Positions 33,987 to 43,616 of a stretch of 64,000 bases of DNA are shown here, in pieces (position 1 is the stretch's first letter; each line of letters starts with the position of its first letter). This stretch comes from Chlamydoabsidia padenii (taxonomy: Eukaryota; Mucoromycota; Mucoromycetes; Mucorales; Cunninghamellaceae): the NCBI GenBank assembly GCA_025330725.1, contig JAIWND010000001.1, forward strand, positions 868,001 through 932,000. Reading direction: 5' to 3'. The notes below the pieces were generated by a model. The model saw only the letters and a program-made list of their open reading frames with translations, ran no database searches and was not told the origin of the DNA. The translations under genes were made by a program, and so were the position numbers.

Positions 33987-36395
33987 ATGGCGGCCACATC
34001 AAAAAAATCATTTTTCTCTTTTTCTTTCCTCTTCTTCTTCTTTTTATCCTTACAATGCATCTCTGCCCGTGAACAAACTCCTCCACTTCCTAATGCCTGT
34101 GAAACTATTGCTGGCAAATATACCTTCACCAACTGTACTGAAGGCACCTATTATACTCCTGAATGTTATTGTAACAGTCAGCCCTGGCTGGGTACCATGG
34201 GTCTTTGCATCACTGACAATAGCGGTAACAATCCCAACATACAACAACATGCTTGGGACTATATCAAAAACTCTGTCTGTAAATCTGTACCCGATGCTCT
34301 TATCATGACGGAGTCTATGGAATCCATTTTGGCCAATGCCTCCAAGTCTCTTGTACCTGCCAATACCACTCTGGACCTACAAGCACCGATCCACCTTCCC
34401 TACGACAATATTACGATAATCATGAAGACCATTCAAGAATTCAACAATCAACTTCAATATGGGCTTAATTATGGTGGTGCCAGTTGTGCTCTCGTCCTGG
34501 GCTTCATGTTCCTGGGCATGCTTAACAATTTATTCCACCACAGCGTCACCTGGCGATACAACAAGACAACAACAACAGCCGGATCCAGCAAACCCAAAGC
34601 ACTATCTCCATCACCTAATTGGATCAAGTCTATTCGTCGTCATATCATCAACCCATCTTTATTCTTTGACGGTGTGCACTTACAACAAGCTTCAGTGTTT
34701 GGCTTTGTGGTCAGCTATCCTACGCGATTGGAAGGTATCTTGGTCTTTTTATTCTTGGTGCTCAACTTTGTCCTTCTCTTTCCCTGTTACGATCTCTTTA
34801 ATGAAAACACATACTGGCCTAATGCGATACCTACACAACTTGGAAGATATCTTGCTGATCGATCGGGTGAAATGAGTTTTGCTCAACTACCAATGGTCTA
34901 CTTGTTTGGTGGAAGAAACAACATTATGATTTACTTGACTGGTAATATAAACTCAATCAAGACATGGTGAATATAGGAGTCATCAACTGACCTTTTTTTT
35001 TTTTCTTTATATATATTATGTACAGGTTGGAGCTATGATCGTTTTATTGTGGCTCACAAATGGGCTTCTCGGGTGATGTTTATCCATGCTGTGATTCACT
35101 CTGCAGCATATACTTGGCTGGCTCTACTTGATGGTCCAGAAGGTCTGACAAGCTACTATGAAGATGAATATATCATCTGGGGTGCTGTTGCTACTGTGCT
35201 CTCTGGGTTTATCCTATTACTGGCCATTCCTAGCCTCCGTCGCTCCTTTTATGATCTCTTTCTGTCTATCCATATTGTGCTTGTGGTGATCTTTACTGTG
35301 GCTTGCTGGTATCATGTCAAATTACTCGAAGATCAAGAAAACATGGCATTCCTGTATGCTTCTTTTGCGATCTGGGCGTATGATCGTGTGGTGCGTTTTA
35401 TTCGGGTGGTCTACTACAATATCATATTTGTGACAGGTCAAAGCATGGTACGCACCGTCAAGGCTGACATCGTCCCTGGTACCGACTGTATTCGCCTCCG
35501 TGTGGATGCCAACAAAAAAGGCTTGTCGCATCGTATTCCTGGTGCCTTTGTCTATATCTATGTACCTCGGGTCTACTTTTGGCAATCTCATCCTTTCACT
35601 ATTGCATCATGGCATCAAACTTCCTTAGACAGCGACAACATGATCACTAGCGACAGTGCCATGATCAATGAAGCCGTGCAAATCCCTGACGAAAAGAAGC
35701 AAAGACCCTCCTCGTCGCCACATGATTCTGCTATCACGGTGCCCACCTCAATCAAGCAAACAAATACTTTTGATCTCCTGATTCGCCCTCAAAAAGGCAT
35801 GACTAAGAAGCTCTACGAAGCAGTGGAAAGACTCGGTCCTGGTGGTGGTGAAATGTACATGGTGATCGAAGGTCCATATGGTCATACTCATCCTATACTA
35901 CAATACGATACGGCGATTCTCATTGGTGGTGGTGTAGGCTGTACTGCGACTATTCCTTACTTACAAGAAGCGGTGTACAACTCGACCAAGTCGGCGGCTC
36001 AGCATGTAGTTTTTATTTGGGTGGTCCAACATGACAGTCAACTTTTATGGGCGCGACAAGATATCGAAGAATGTCTCTCTCATGTCAAACATACCAGAAA
36101 TCATCAAGGATCTGACGAAGCAACGACATCAAATACGGTCGCTTTGGATGTGGCGATCTATGTGACTCGATCCAGCACTACTCTAACGGAAGATAAAGGA
36201 AAGCAACAGCCTGAAGGGATGGGCATTCATTATGGTGTGCGACCGGATCTGGCTAAATTGATTGGACAATATATTGAAATGGCTCCTGGGTCGGTGGGTT
36301 TGCTGCATTGTGGTCCCGGTCGCATGAGCGATGATATTCGCCAAATCAGCGCTCTCCATGGTCTTCCTTACTTTGAAGAAGCCTTTAATTGGTAA
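33987..36395 (+). CDS. Ferric reductase (FRE/NOX family), 2 exons, 774 aa
   Basis: Plasma-membrane flavocytochrome moving electrons from NADPH to extracellular Fe(III)/Cu(II). Exons 33987-34941 and 35026-36395 join in phase. The chosen ATG gives a signal peptide (SFFSFSFLFFFFLSLQCISA) followed by a Cys-rich N-terminal ectodomain (CETIAGKYTFTNCTEG..., six or more Cys and NxT/S sites). The ferric-reductase transmembrane block has the paired heme His (HKWASRVMFIHAVIHSAAY and SIHIVLVVIFTVACWYH). The FAD site is HPFTIAS and the NADPH site GGGVGCTATIPYLQE, with C-terminal CGPGRMSDD. An in-frame ATG 75 bp upstream (33912) would bury the signal peptide, so it was not used. Confidence 0.92.
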
Positions 36396-37061
36396 TCCTC
36401 ATGGTTGTATTATTTATATGTTTATAGTCATACTTTATCCCTCCCTATCTTCCTCTTTTATAATACCTGTTTACTACTCTTACAGTATATCATCCACATC
36501 GTCAAAAATAAAAAGGCATCGTTATAATTTTAAAAAAAATCAAAGCGGGGTTTAAATCGCTACATAAAGTGTCGATCGTTGGTTTTTTAACCCCCTCGCC
36601 CTTCTTTATCCACTTACCACTTTTTACTTATACCTTGTCATTCTTCAACATAGGATATCGACATTAATCTTTTTAACAAATCTACTACTCACGTCTTCAT
36701 GACAGTTAGTGGACAATATTCTCAATAACAATCCCCTACGACAAATGCTTCAACACTTCTTTGTCCATCTCCAGCTCATCAAGATATCACTACAACCACA
36801 ATACTCTCGCATTATTTCGACAAGATAAAAGAAAGGTAACTTAAGAAAAATAAAAGTCGAAGCCTGTGTGCTGGTAAAAGAAAAAGACCTTTTTAAATCG
36901 GGTATGGTAATTTGTACATTACTAATACGCAAAGCATTTTCCCCTCTTCAAGATATAATCTATAGCGAAACTATGTATCAACCTCATACCTTTTTTATCT
37001 TAAACAAAGTGGGTCAGAAGTAAGTAAAAACATACGCAATGACAAAATGCTTTTTCTAACG

Positions 37062-37100
<39 letters not shown>

Positions 37101-37328
37101 CACACTTAAGAATTCTCTTCTGCCATGCTAGTCCGACGACCGAAACGATTGCCTGCATCAGGTAAATAAGTTCCAGCCTCATACGTGCTCGCGTATTCTT
37201 AACCATGATTTAATCTACACATAAACCTGTCACCTATTGACGAAGGTTGCACTTGGCTTGGCTCTTCCCTTATTTGGAACGAACCTTGTATCGGAGGATA
37301 GCTTCCGGCAGAGTGTGGCTCGTCTGGT
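36396..37328. other. Intergenic region left of the rearranged block
   Basis: GCGGGGTTTAAATC (~36545), TTTTTAAATCGGG (~36889) and a ~40-nt poly-T (37062-37100). On the minus strand 37115-37200 reads YEAGTYLPDAGNRFGRRTS, which is protein-like but isolated and unassigned. No gene called. Confidence 0.4.
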
Positions 37329-37670
37329 AACCCGGTAAACTTGACTTGGCAACTGTTGTTATATCGTACTCCCAAAATGGAACAATGGTGTCAAGATCAT
37401 GCATGGATGGAGCCTGTGGTATCTGTGATTGGAAAAATAATGGTAAGCGCTGGTATTGTCTATTTGGCATGACTCATTCCTGGATTCGACAAGATTATGG
37501 GTCTGTTAGGTACCTTCTTCTCTTTTATCATCTCTGGTATATTTCCTCTGATCTGTCATCTTTACTTGTTTGGCGATTCTCTATTTTTTGGTGTCAAGCT
37601 CTTGAATTACATTTTGCTAGTGATAGCAACCCTCATGGCCACATCTGGTACAATAGTTAGTTTAATTTAG
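37329..37670 (+). pseudogene. C-terminal half of an AVT1-like amino-acid transporter (pseudogene fragment)
   Basis: One continuous frame reads NPVNLTWQLLLYRTPKMEQW..., then a stop TGA at 37470-37472, then LIPGFDKIMGLLGTFFSFII and SGIFPLICHLYLFGDSLFFG, ending at a TAG at 37670. These match the last helices of AVT1-type vacuolar amino-acid transporters (NP-VNL, PGFDKIMGLLG). The match begins abruptly at Asn-Pro-Val-Asn. The expected preceding part (ending NPIAKF) lies 2.6 kb away on the other strand (39922-40222), so the gene is broken by rearrangement and a stop codon. Confidence 0.8.
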
Positions 37671-37725
37671 ATACTTATTTATTCCATCATTTATTTTTTC
37701 ATAAATAAAACACATTCTTTATACA

Positions 37726-38672
37726 ACTCAAAACTTAATTCAAAACCCGCTTACTCTCGCCTTGAATCTTGAGAGTGCTCTACTAACTTAATGAACAAGT
37801 GATGCTAATGACAAAAGTGACCATGAGCATTCCTTAGCTTATTTCCAACAAACTTTACATAATGGTGATTGTACCAAATATCTTGTATGGAGCAGTATAG
37901 CCTCAAGATTGTTTTACCCTGACTTTTGTGAAAAAAAGTTGCAGAATGAAAAATTGACACACAAGACAAAACTTATTTCAAAACCCGCTTACTCTCGCCT
38001 GGATCTCAAGAGAGCTCCACTGCCTTAATGAACAAGCGGTGCTAATGACAAAAGTAACCATAAGCATTCCTTAGCTTATTCCCAACAAACTTTATATAAT
38101 GGCCACTGTACGAAGTACATAAGATCGTTTTAACCTGGCTTTTGTAAAAAGGGAAAACAAAAAGGGTTTAGAATGAAATTGACAGACATAGAACAAACTT
38201 ATTTGAAATCCCGTTTACTCTCACCTGGAATCTTGAGAGAGCTCTATTGCCTCAATGGAGGCTGTATAGCTGAATACAAGGAGCTTGTTATGCTGGCCAT
38301 TATGTAAGATTTGTTGGAAATAAGCTAAGGAATGCTCATGGTCACTTTTGTCATTAGCATCACTTGTTCATTAAGGCGGTGGAGCTCTCTTGAGATTCCA
38401 GGCGAGAGCAAGCGGGTTTTGAAATAAGTTTTGTCTTGTGTGTCAATTTTTCATTCTGCAACTTTTTTTCACAAAAGTCAGGGTAAAACAATCTTGAGGC
38501 TATTCTGCTCCATACAAGGTATTTGGCACAATGGCCATTATGTAAGGTTTGTTGGAAATAGGCTAAGGAATGCTCATGGTCACTTTTGTCATGAGCGTCA
38601 CTTGTCCACTGAGGCAGTAGAGCTCCTCCAAGATTCAAGGCGAGGGTAAAATAAGTTTTGAGTTGTCGGTCA
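37726..38672. repeat. Palindromic array of ~235-bp repeat units (two direct copies plus two inverted copies)
   Basis: Direct units start with TTCAAAACCCGCTTACTCTC at ~37738 and ~37977; a third partial unit starts TTTGAAATCCCGTTTACTC at ~38204. From ~38280 to 38672 the same sequence runs in reverse complement (for example GCGGGTTTTGAAATAAG at ~38411). Long stretches such as the block around TTTACCCTGACTTTTGTG (37914-37931, reverse complement ~38469-38486) are identical by eye. Arms are ~390 bp with a ~160-bp centre. No coding capacity seen. Confidence 0.85.
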
Positions 38673-38689
38673 ATTTTCGAAGCATGTCG

Positions 38690-39563
38690 GGAGTTTAATT
38701 TACGTGATGTTTGGGGGAAGGGAAAGGTTCGTCGGTACAAAGCGTCATCGGGTAACACGAATCCTGTTTTCAGTTTGTGCTGCAACATCGGCAAGAACAA
38801 CATTGCATTGCCACGTACTCCTCCAGAATCTCTTCGTCTTGCATTCCCAGCTTCTCTCTATTGGAAATAGTGAACCTCCTTACCATGAAAAGGTACCCGT
38901 CAAACAAGACTGGCTTTTGGATTCTGAAAACATTGCAACCATCATTAACAAAATATACCCCAACCTCAGCCAACACCAAAATCCTTCTTTTTACGTCATC
39001 CGTAACATCCTGATAACGAAAAATGCATTTGTGGATCGGATCAACAAAGAAGCAACAGAATCTTTCCCCGGTGAACCCAAGACATACGAATCAACTGACG
39101 CCCTCATTAACAGCGACGATTCCTTCAACTACTCTCTCCTATGGAATTCCTTCACTCATCGTATTCGAATGATATGCCTGGCCACCTCCTCATCATCAAA
39201 GTCGGGATGTCATTGATTGTCCTCTGCAATCTCGATGTGGAACATGGTATTTGTAACGGGTCAAAGGTGTATATGGTCGAGCTATTACAACTCTCTATTC
39301 ACTTTACAAGCAAAGAATTCAAATACCCATTTACCCTGCGTCACCGACAATTGCCTGTCCGTTGTGCCTTTGCCATGACCATGCACAGAAGCCAGGGGCA
39401 AACTCCGAACCATGTTGGTGCATACTTGAAACAAAACGTATTCACCCATGGTCAGTTATATTTCGTATTGTCTCGTGTCACTGATTCGGCAAGCCTGTAT
39501 ATGGCCATCCCATTGTCTTCTTCCTCTTCTCCGTCTGCTCTTTCTGCTAATAACATGGTTTAA
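38690..39563 (+). pseudogene. Truncated, frameshifted Helitron/PIF1-type helicase remnant
   Basis: The first part reads 'FSLCCNIGKNNIALPRTPPE' (about 38770-38845), typical of the Helitron replicase N-terminal region. It then jumps to a PIF1-helicase C-terminus: IYPN, ILITKNAFVDRINKEATESF-PGE-KTYEST, and after a frame change near 39140, MPGHLLIIKVGMSLIVLCNL, HGICNGSKVY, 'PVRCAFAMTMHRSQGQT' and THGQLYFVLSRV, with a stop at 39563. The Rep HUH region and helicase Walker A are absent, so it is an internally deleted remnant. It abuts the palindromic array on its left. Confidence 0.82.
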
Positions 39564-39615
39564 CTAGACGTAACGCTGTAGATTGTTTGGTAGTATAGTT
39601 TGTCCCTTTTATCCC

Positions 39616-39664
<49 letters not shown>

Positions 39665-39921
39665 TCTATAAACGACCTGGTGGCCGACTGGCGTCCCTTG
39701 TCGGGCTCTAGTTGGCGTCTGTATGTGATTAGACTATGACGGGCGTTGTTATAGTGTAGGCATTGGTTTTGGCATGATGAAAAGACTCTGGCTTTTTTTT
39801 TTCAAACGTAAATTACTCCTCTTCTAGGCTACCCCTGGCAACGACACTTGGTTTGCTGGGTTGGGAAATTCATGCAGAATCGGGATCTGAAATTAAAACA
39901 CCGCCTTCACTTTCATGAATC
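39564..39921. repeat. Poly-T and dispersed-repeat segment next to the Helitron remnant
   Basis: A ~42-nt poly-T (39621-39662) is followed by a segment at ~39770-39921 resembling ~10330-10480 (shared TTTCAAACGTxAATT and TTCATGCAGAATCG). It ends exactly where homology to the transporter pseudogene begins (39922). It may be the edge of a mobile element. Confidence 0.5.
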
Positions 39922-40222
39922 AAATTTGGCGATAGGATTGACAGCTATTAGCCATACAGCCAATCGAATCAACACTTGATTGTATTCGGGTATTTTAACC
40001 AAGTTTTGTGTTATCTACAAGAATCAAAACCATAAGATTTCATCCTAGTTTCCCTTTTCCCTTCTTCTTACCTCTTGCATCGTCTTGGACCCAAATATCA
40101 TATACCCTCTTGATGCCACACCCATATAGATAAATGCCGTCACCAGATAACTGTGATTCACCACGGTGTTATATTGTTTTGGATTCGCCATGTCACGATA
40201 CACTACGGGGAAGACAGCAGTA
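39922..40222 (-). pseudogene. Middle part of an AVT1-like amino-acid transporter (pseudogene fragment)
   Basis: Two exons are recognisable on the minus strand: ~40072-40222 (TAVFPVVYRDMANPKQYNTV, SYLVTAFIYMGVASRGYMIF) and 39922-40014 (EITQNLVKIPEYNQVLIRLA, VWLIAVNPIAKF), separated by a good GTAAGA...GTAG intron and joined in phase. This is the VFPSIYRDM ... NPLAKY region of AVT1-type transporters. Homology stops at Phe of AKF (39922), three codons before a stop. The next ~4 residues are missing and the gene continues inverted at 37329. No N-terminal exons are found to the right. Confidence 0.8.
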
Positions 40223-40890
40223 CCTACTGATCGCCATTATGAAATGGATTTTGTCAGTGGACAAATGTTGTAAACTAAGAATCTAAATTCATTTTGGTTT
40301 GGCAGTTCGATTGATTAACCCTTTGGAATTCCATATCAGCACAACCTCATACATACGATAAACTTTACGGAGTAGATGAGACTGGATACTCAGTTACTTG
40401 CTCAAGACTGGCGAAACTATCCGATGGACGATAGATCAATGGTTGTTGGTGATATCAGTAATAGTTTTAGTGTTAGATTAATAAAGGGAAATGTCTCTCC
40501 TTTGTGTTTGTTGTTAAAATTGTTATTAAATAAAATTGGTTTTATGATTTGGTTCCTGCATACCGGATAATTAATATTCAATACCCGACACCATAAAGGA
40601 ATTGTCCAGAAAAACTATGTCTATAGTTTAGTATTGAACTACCTACAAACCAATATATAATCAAAGGGCGTTATGCTTTCGTTTTTTTATTTTTTTTTAA
40701 TTATCTTTTTGCATAGAGACCTACTCTGGATCATCGATATATGATGGCCGGTTGTGGGGACTGATACAAATCAACGAGCACACACAATTCAACAAACAGA
40801 AATCTAAGACAACCTTTCACTACATTAAGCTCTCGTTTTTTCTCCATTTGTTATCTATCACATCATCTTCTTTTTTTCTTCTTCACCATC
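40223..40890. other. Intergenic region
   Basis: No recognisable gene. A 64-codon plus-strand ORF at 40376-40570 lacks any family signal. TTCAATACCCG at 40578-40588. Confidence 0.4.
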
Positions 40891-42503
40891 ATGAGATTGT
40901 TATTGATTGCCAGTGCAATCCTTTGCTTCAATGCCTTCACAGAAGCCACTCCTACTCACATCATCAAGTTTAAAGAGCCATTCAATCTAACTCATGGTAA
41001 GAAAAAAGAGACCCCACCTTTGTCAATAACTAACTTTTTTTTTCTTTTTTTTAATCGGCGTTCCAAAGCCAATGCATTACTTGTCTCTAGCCATCGCGCC
41101 TATGTCAAATCCAGCGAGCAAACCATGATGAAAAAAAGTGATATTCAATCTTCCACGGAATCCCATCCTTCTCAATGGCAACTCGAACCAATCAAAGTGG
41201 GAAATGATTTTATGGCCATGACAGGCGTGTTTCATGATATTCACTTTTTAGATTACCTTAGTGGAGAAAATGGCGTGGTGGATTATGTGGAACCCAACCA
41301 ATATTATCAAGCTGATGTGGTTTTACCCCGTCGTCAGGTTATGGTGGATGAAGCCAATGTCAAGATTGCTCAAGCATCCAATTGGGGACTGGCAAGGATC
41401 TCTCATCGAACCAATGAGGATCTTAATTCGTATAGCTACTATGAAAAAGATGGGTAAGCAGGACATTCATGCAAAATTTTAATCGGCGTTTAAAATCTTC
41501 TTTTCTTTTTCTTTTTCAAATTTCGACAGTCAAGGTGTTGATGTGTATGTACTTGATTCGGGAATCAATATAGAACATATGGACTTTGAAGGCCGTGCAT
41601 CTACTGAGGCAAGCTTTGTTTCCGATGAAGCGGATGACGATTTTGGTGGTCATGGTAAGACTTGAATGAACGAAAAAAAAAAAAAAAAAAAAAAAAAAGA
41701 AGCTCACTCCCCCTTTTACGATAGGTACTCATGTAGCAGGGAAGATCGGAGGAAGAGAGTACGGTGTAGCCAAAGGAGTGAAACTTCATGCTGTCAAGAT
41801 ATTAGACAAATCAGGTGTTGGAACTACCAGCGGGTTGATTCGAGGTAAACCGTAACTTCTTTTTTGCATAAACAACATGGTACTAAGTAACCCTATTTTA
41901 GCCATTTCCCACGTGATCGAAGTGGCAACCCCTGGAAAATCTTTAATCAATCTCTCCCTCAGTGGACCCAAATCAAAAATCCTCAATGAAATCTTGAAAG
42001 AAGCTACCGAAGGTCATAACATCCCTGTTATTGTTTCTGCTGGAAATGCTGGTACCGACGCTTGTCGTTTCTCTCCATCTTCGAGCAAACATGTCTTTGC
42101 GGTTGGTGCAACAGATGCCCATGATCGTGTGCCTAACTATTCCGATATAGGAGAATGTGTTAGTATATATGCACCGGGATCTAACATCAAAAGTACTTGG
42201 ATTGGATCAAAGCAAGCTACTCAGATACTTGATGGAACAAGGTATGTAGGGAAAAAAAAAGAAAGAAGAGGGAAAAGAGTATAACTATATCATAATCTCA
42301 TCTCTTCTTAATTGAATAGCATGTCCAGCCCTCATATCTCGGGAATCGCAGCCATCTTGATGTCTCATCATTCGTATGAGTCTGTGTATGATCTGTATAA
42401 CGCCATCCGCTCATTGGGCACATCCGGTATTTTAACCTTTGATCCTAGTACTCTCGTTGATGTAAATAATCGCAACCTACTAGCATATTACGGCATTTCT
42501 TGA
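40891..42503 (+). CDS. Subtilisin-like serine protease (S8A, proteinase K/cerevisin type), 6 exons, 419 aa
   Basis: Secreted or vacuolar endopeptidase. Exons 40891-40996, 41069-41453, 41530-41654, 41725-41844, 41902-42241 and 42320-42503 join in phase. Signal peptide MRLLLIASAILCFNAFTEA, then an I9-type propeptide (ending near VVDYVEPNQYY). The triad is present: Asp in VYVLDSGIN, His in GHGTHVAGKIGG (across an intron), Ser in 'GTSMSSPHISGIAAILMSH' (GTS split by the last intron). The oxyanion Asn is in PVIVSAGNAGTDACRFSP. Length is normal for fungal subtilases. Introns 1 and 2 carry TTTTAATCGGCG motifs (about 41050 and 41480). Confidence 0.94.
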
Positions 42504-43616
42504 TAATCAAAGAATAAACATAAGACATTTTTTTCTTTTTCAAAAGAGTTGGCATCAATACAAGCGTTTGCATTACATTTATGCAAAAGGAAAACTTTCA
42601 AATTCCGATTTTTTTTTTTTTTTTTTTTTTTTTCAAATTCATCAAACATGGCGATTCGATTTTTCTCTTTCAGCATGAAAGATATGTTTGATTATGCGAC
42701 GAGTAAAGAGATTGGACAGAAAAGGATTAATTGCAAAAAAAAAAAAAAAAAAAATAGTGATGATCAACATTTAAAAGCCAAGTCGAGGCACAGAAATACA
42801 AATATGCTTCTGATATCACAAGTGACACACATCGTTTTTAAATCCCGAGTTCCTTTTTTGGATTGATCACTCCCATATGATCAAATTTTTTTTTTGTTTT
42901 AAAAATATGATCAAATGGAGATGGGTCCGATGTCAAAGAAAAAGCATCCATATGAAAGGGAGAAGATCTCCTTCTTTTTTGATGATCGGACGATAAACCT
43001 TTTAACCAAAAAAAGAATGCCTCGCATATATTCGGACCGACCGAGCCAACTTATAAAAGAGCACACACGATCATCTTTTGTTTTATCTGTTATCCTCAAA
43101 ACATGCATCCAGTTAGATTACATCTGATATCTCAAGCTAATACAAAGGTAAGAGCCATCAAGCATGATTGCACATACTAATTGATGCTCTGTAGTTTATT
43201 TTTTGTAATGGCAATGCATTGCGGTCATCCCATCCCAAGAGCACCACCAACCCAACACAGATGGTTTATAAGGATTACCCTCTTCATGATTATAACCCAA
43301 GTCTCCTGAGAATTTCAGCCTCACAAGATGATTTGCTAGATTTTGATAAAGTCATTAGCTGTCAAGGAAGTAAAACAGGACTCGAGCAGTAAAAAAAAAA
43401 AAAAGACAGGACAACATTTACAATCCCGATTAAAGCCTAACATCGGTTGACAGTATCGTATTCTTTATTATCTGATGTAGTAATAAAATTAATCATCATC
43501 AATACCCTACACACCCATCATATATTGTTTTCTATCGTACAAGTATATAAAAAAAGTAAAGCAAAACAAAGTAAAAATAAGCTATGGTTAAACCAAATCT
43601 GACCAGACCAAACCAC
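42504..43616. other. Convergent intergenic region of 1.1 kb
   Basis: Poly-T (42608-42632) and poly-A (42736-42753) runs, TTTTTAAATCCCG (~42836-42848), CAATCCCGATTAAAG (~43421), and an imperfect pair of ATATGATCAAAT sequences at ~42874 and ~42906. No supported gene. Confidence 0.5.

Noticed and set aside
37110..37206. Minus-strand peptide YEAGTYLPDAGNRFGRRTS
   Set aside because: Protein-like but not matched to a family, with no phased partner exon found.
37270..37470. Minus-strand ORF opposite the transporter fragment
   Set aside because: Antisense shadow of the AVT1-like C-terminal fragment, whose plus-strand reading has clear family motifs.
37726..38672. CRISPR-like array
   Set aside because: Repeats are ~235 bp, partly inverted, without uniform spacers, and the genome is eukaryotic.
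40376..40570. 64-codon plus-strand ORF
   Set aside because: No homology and poor context; likely chance in AT-rich DNA.
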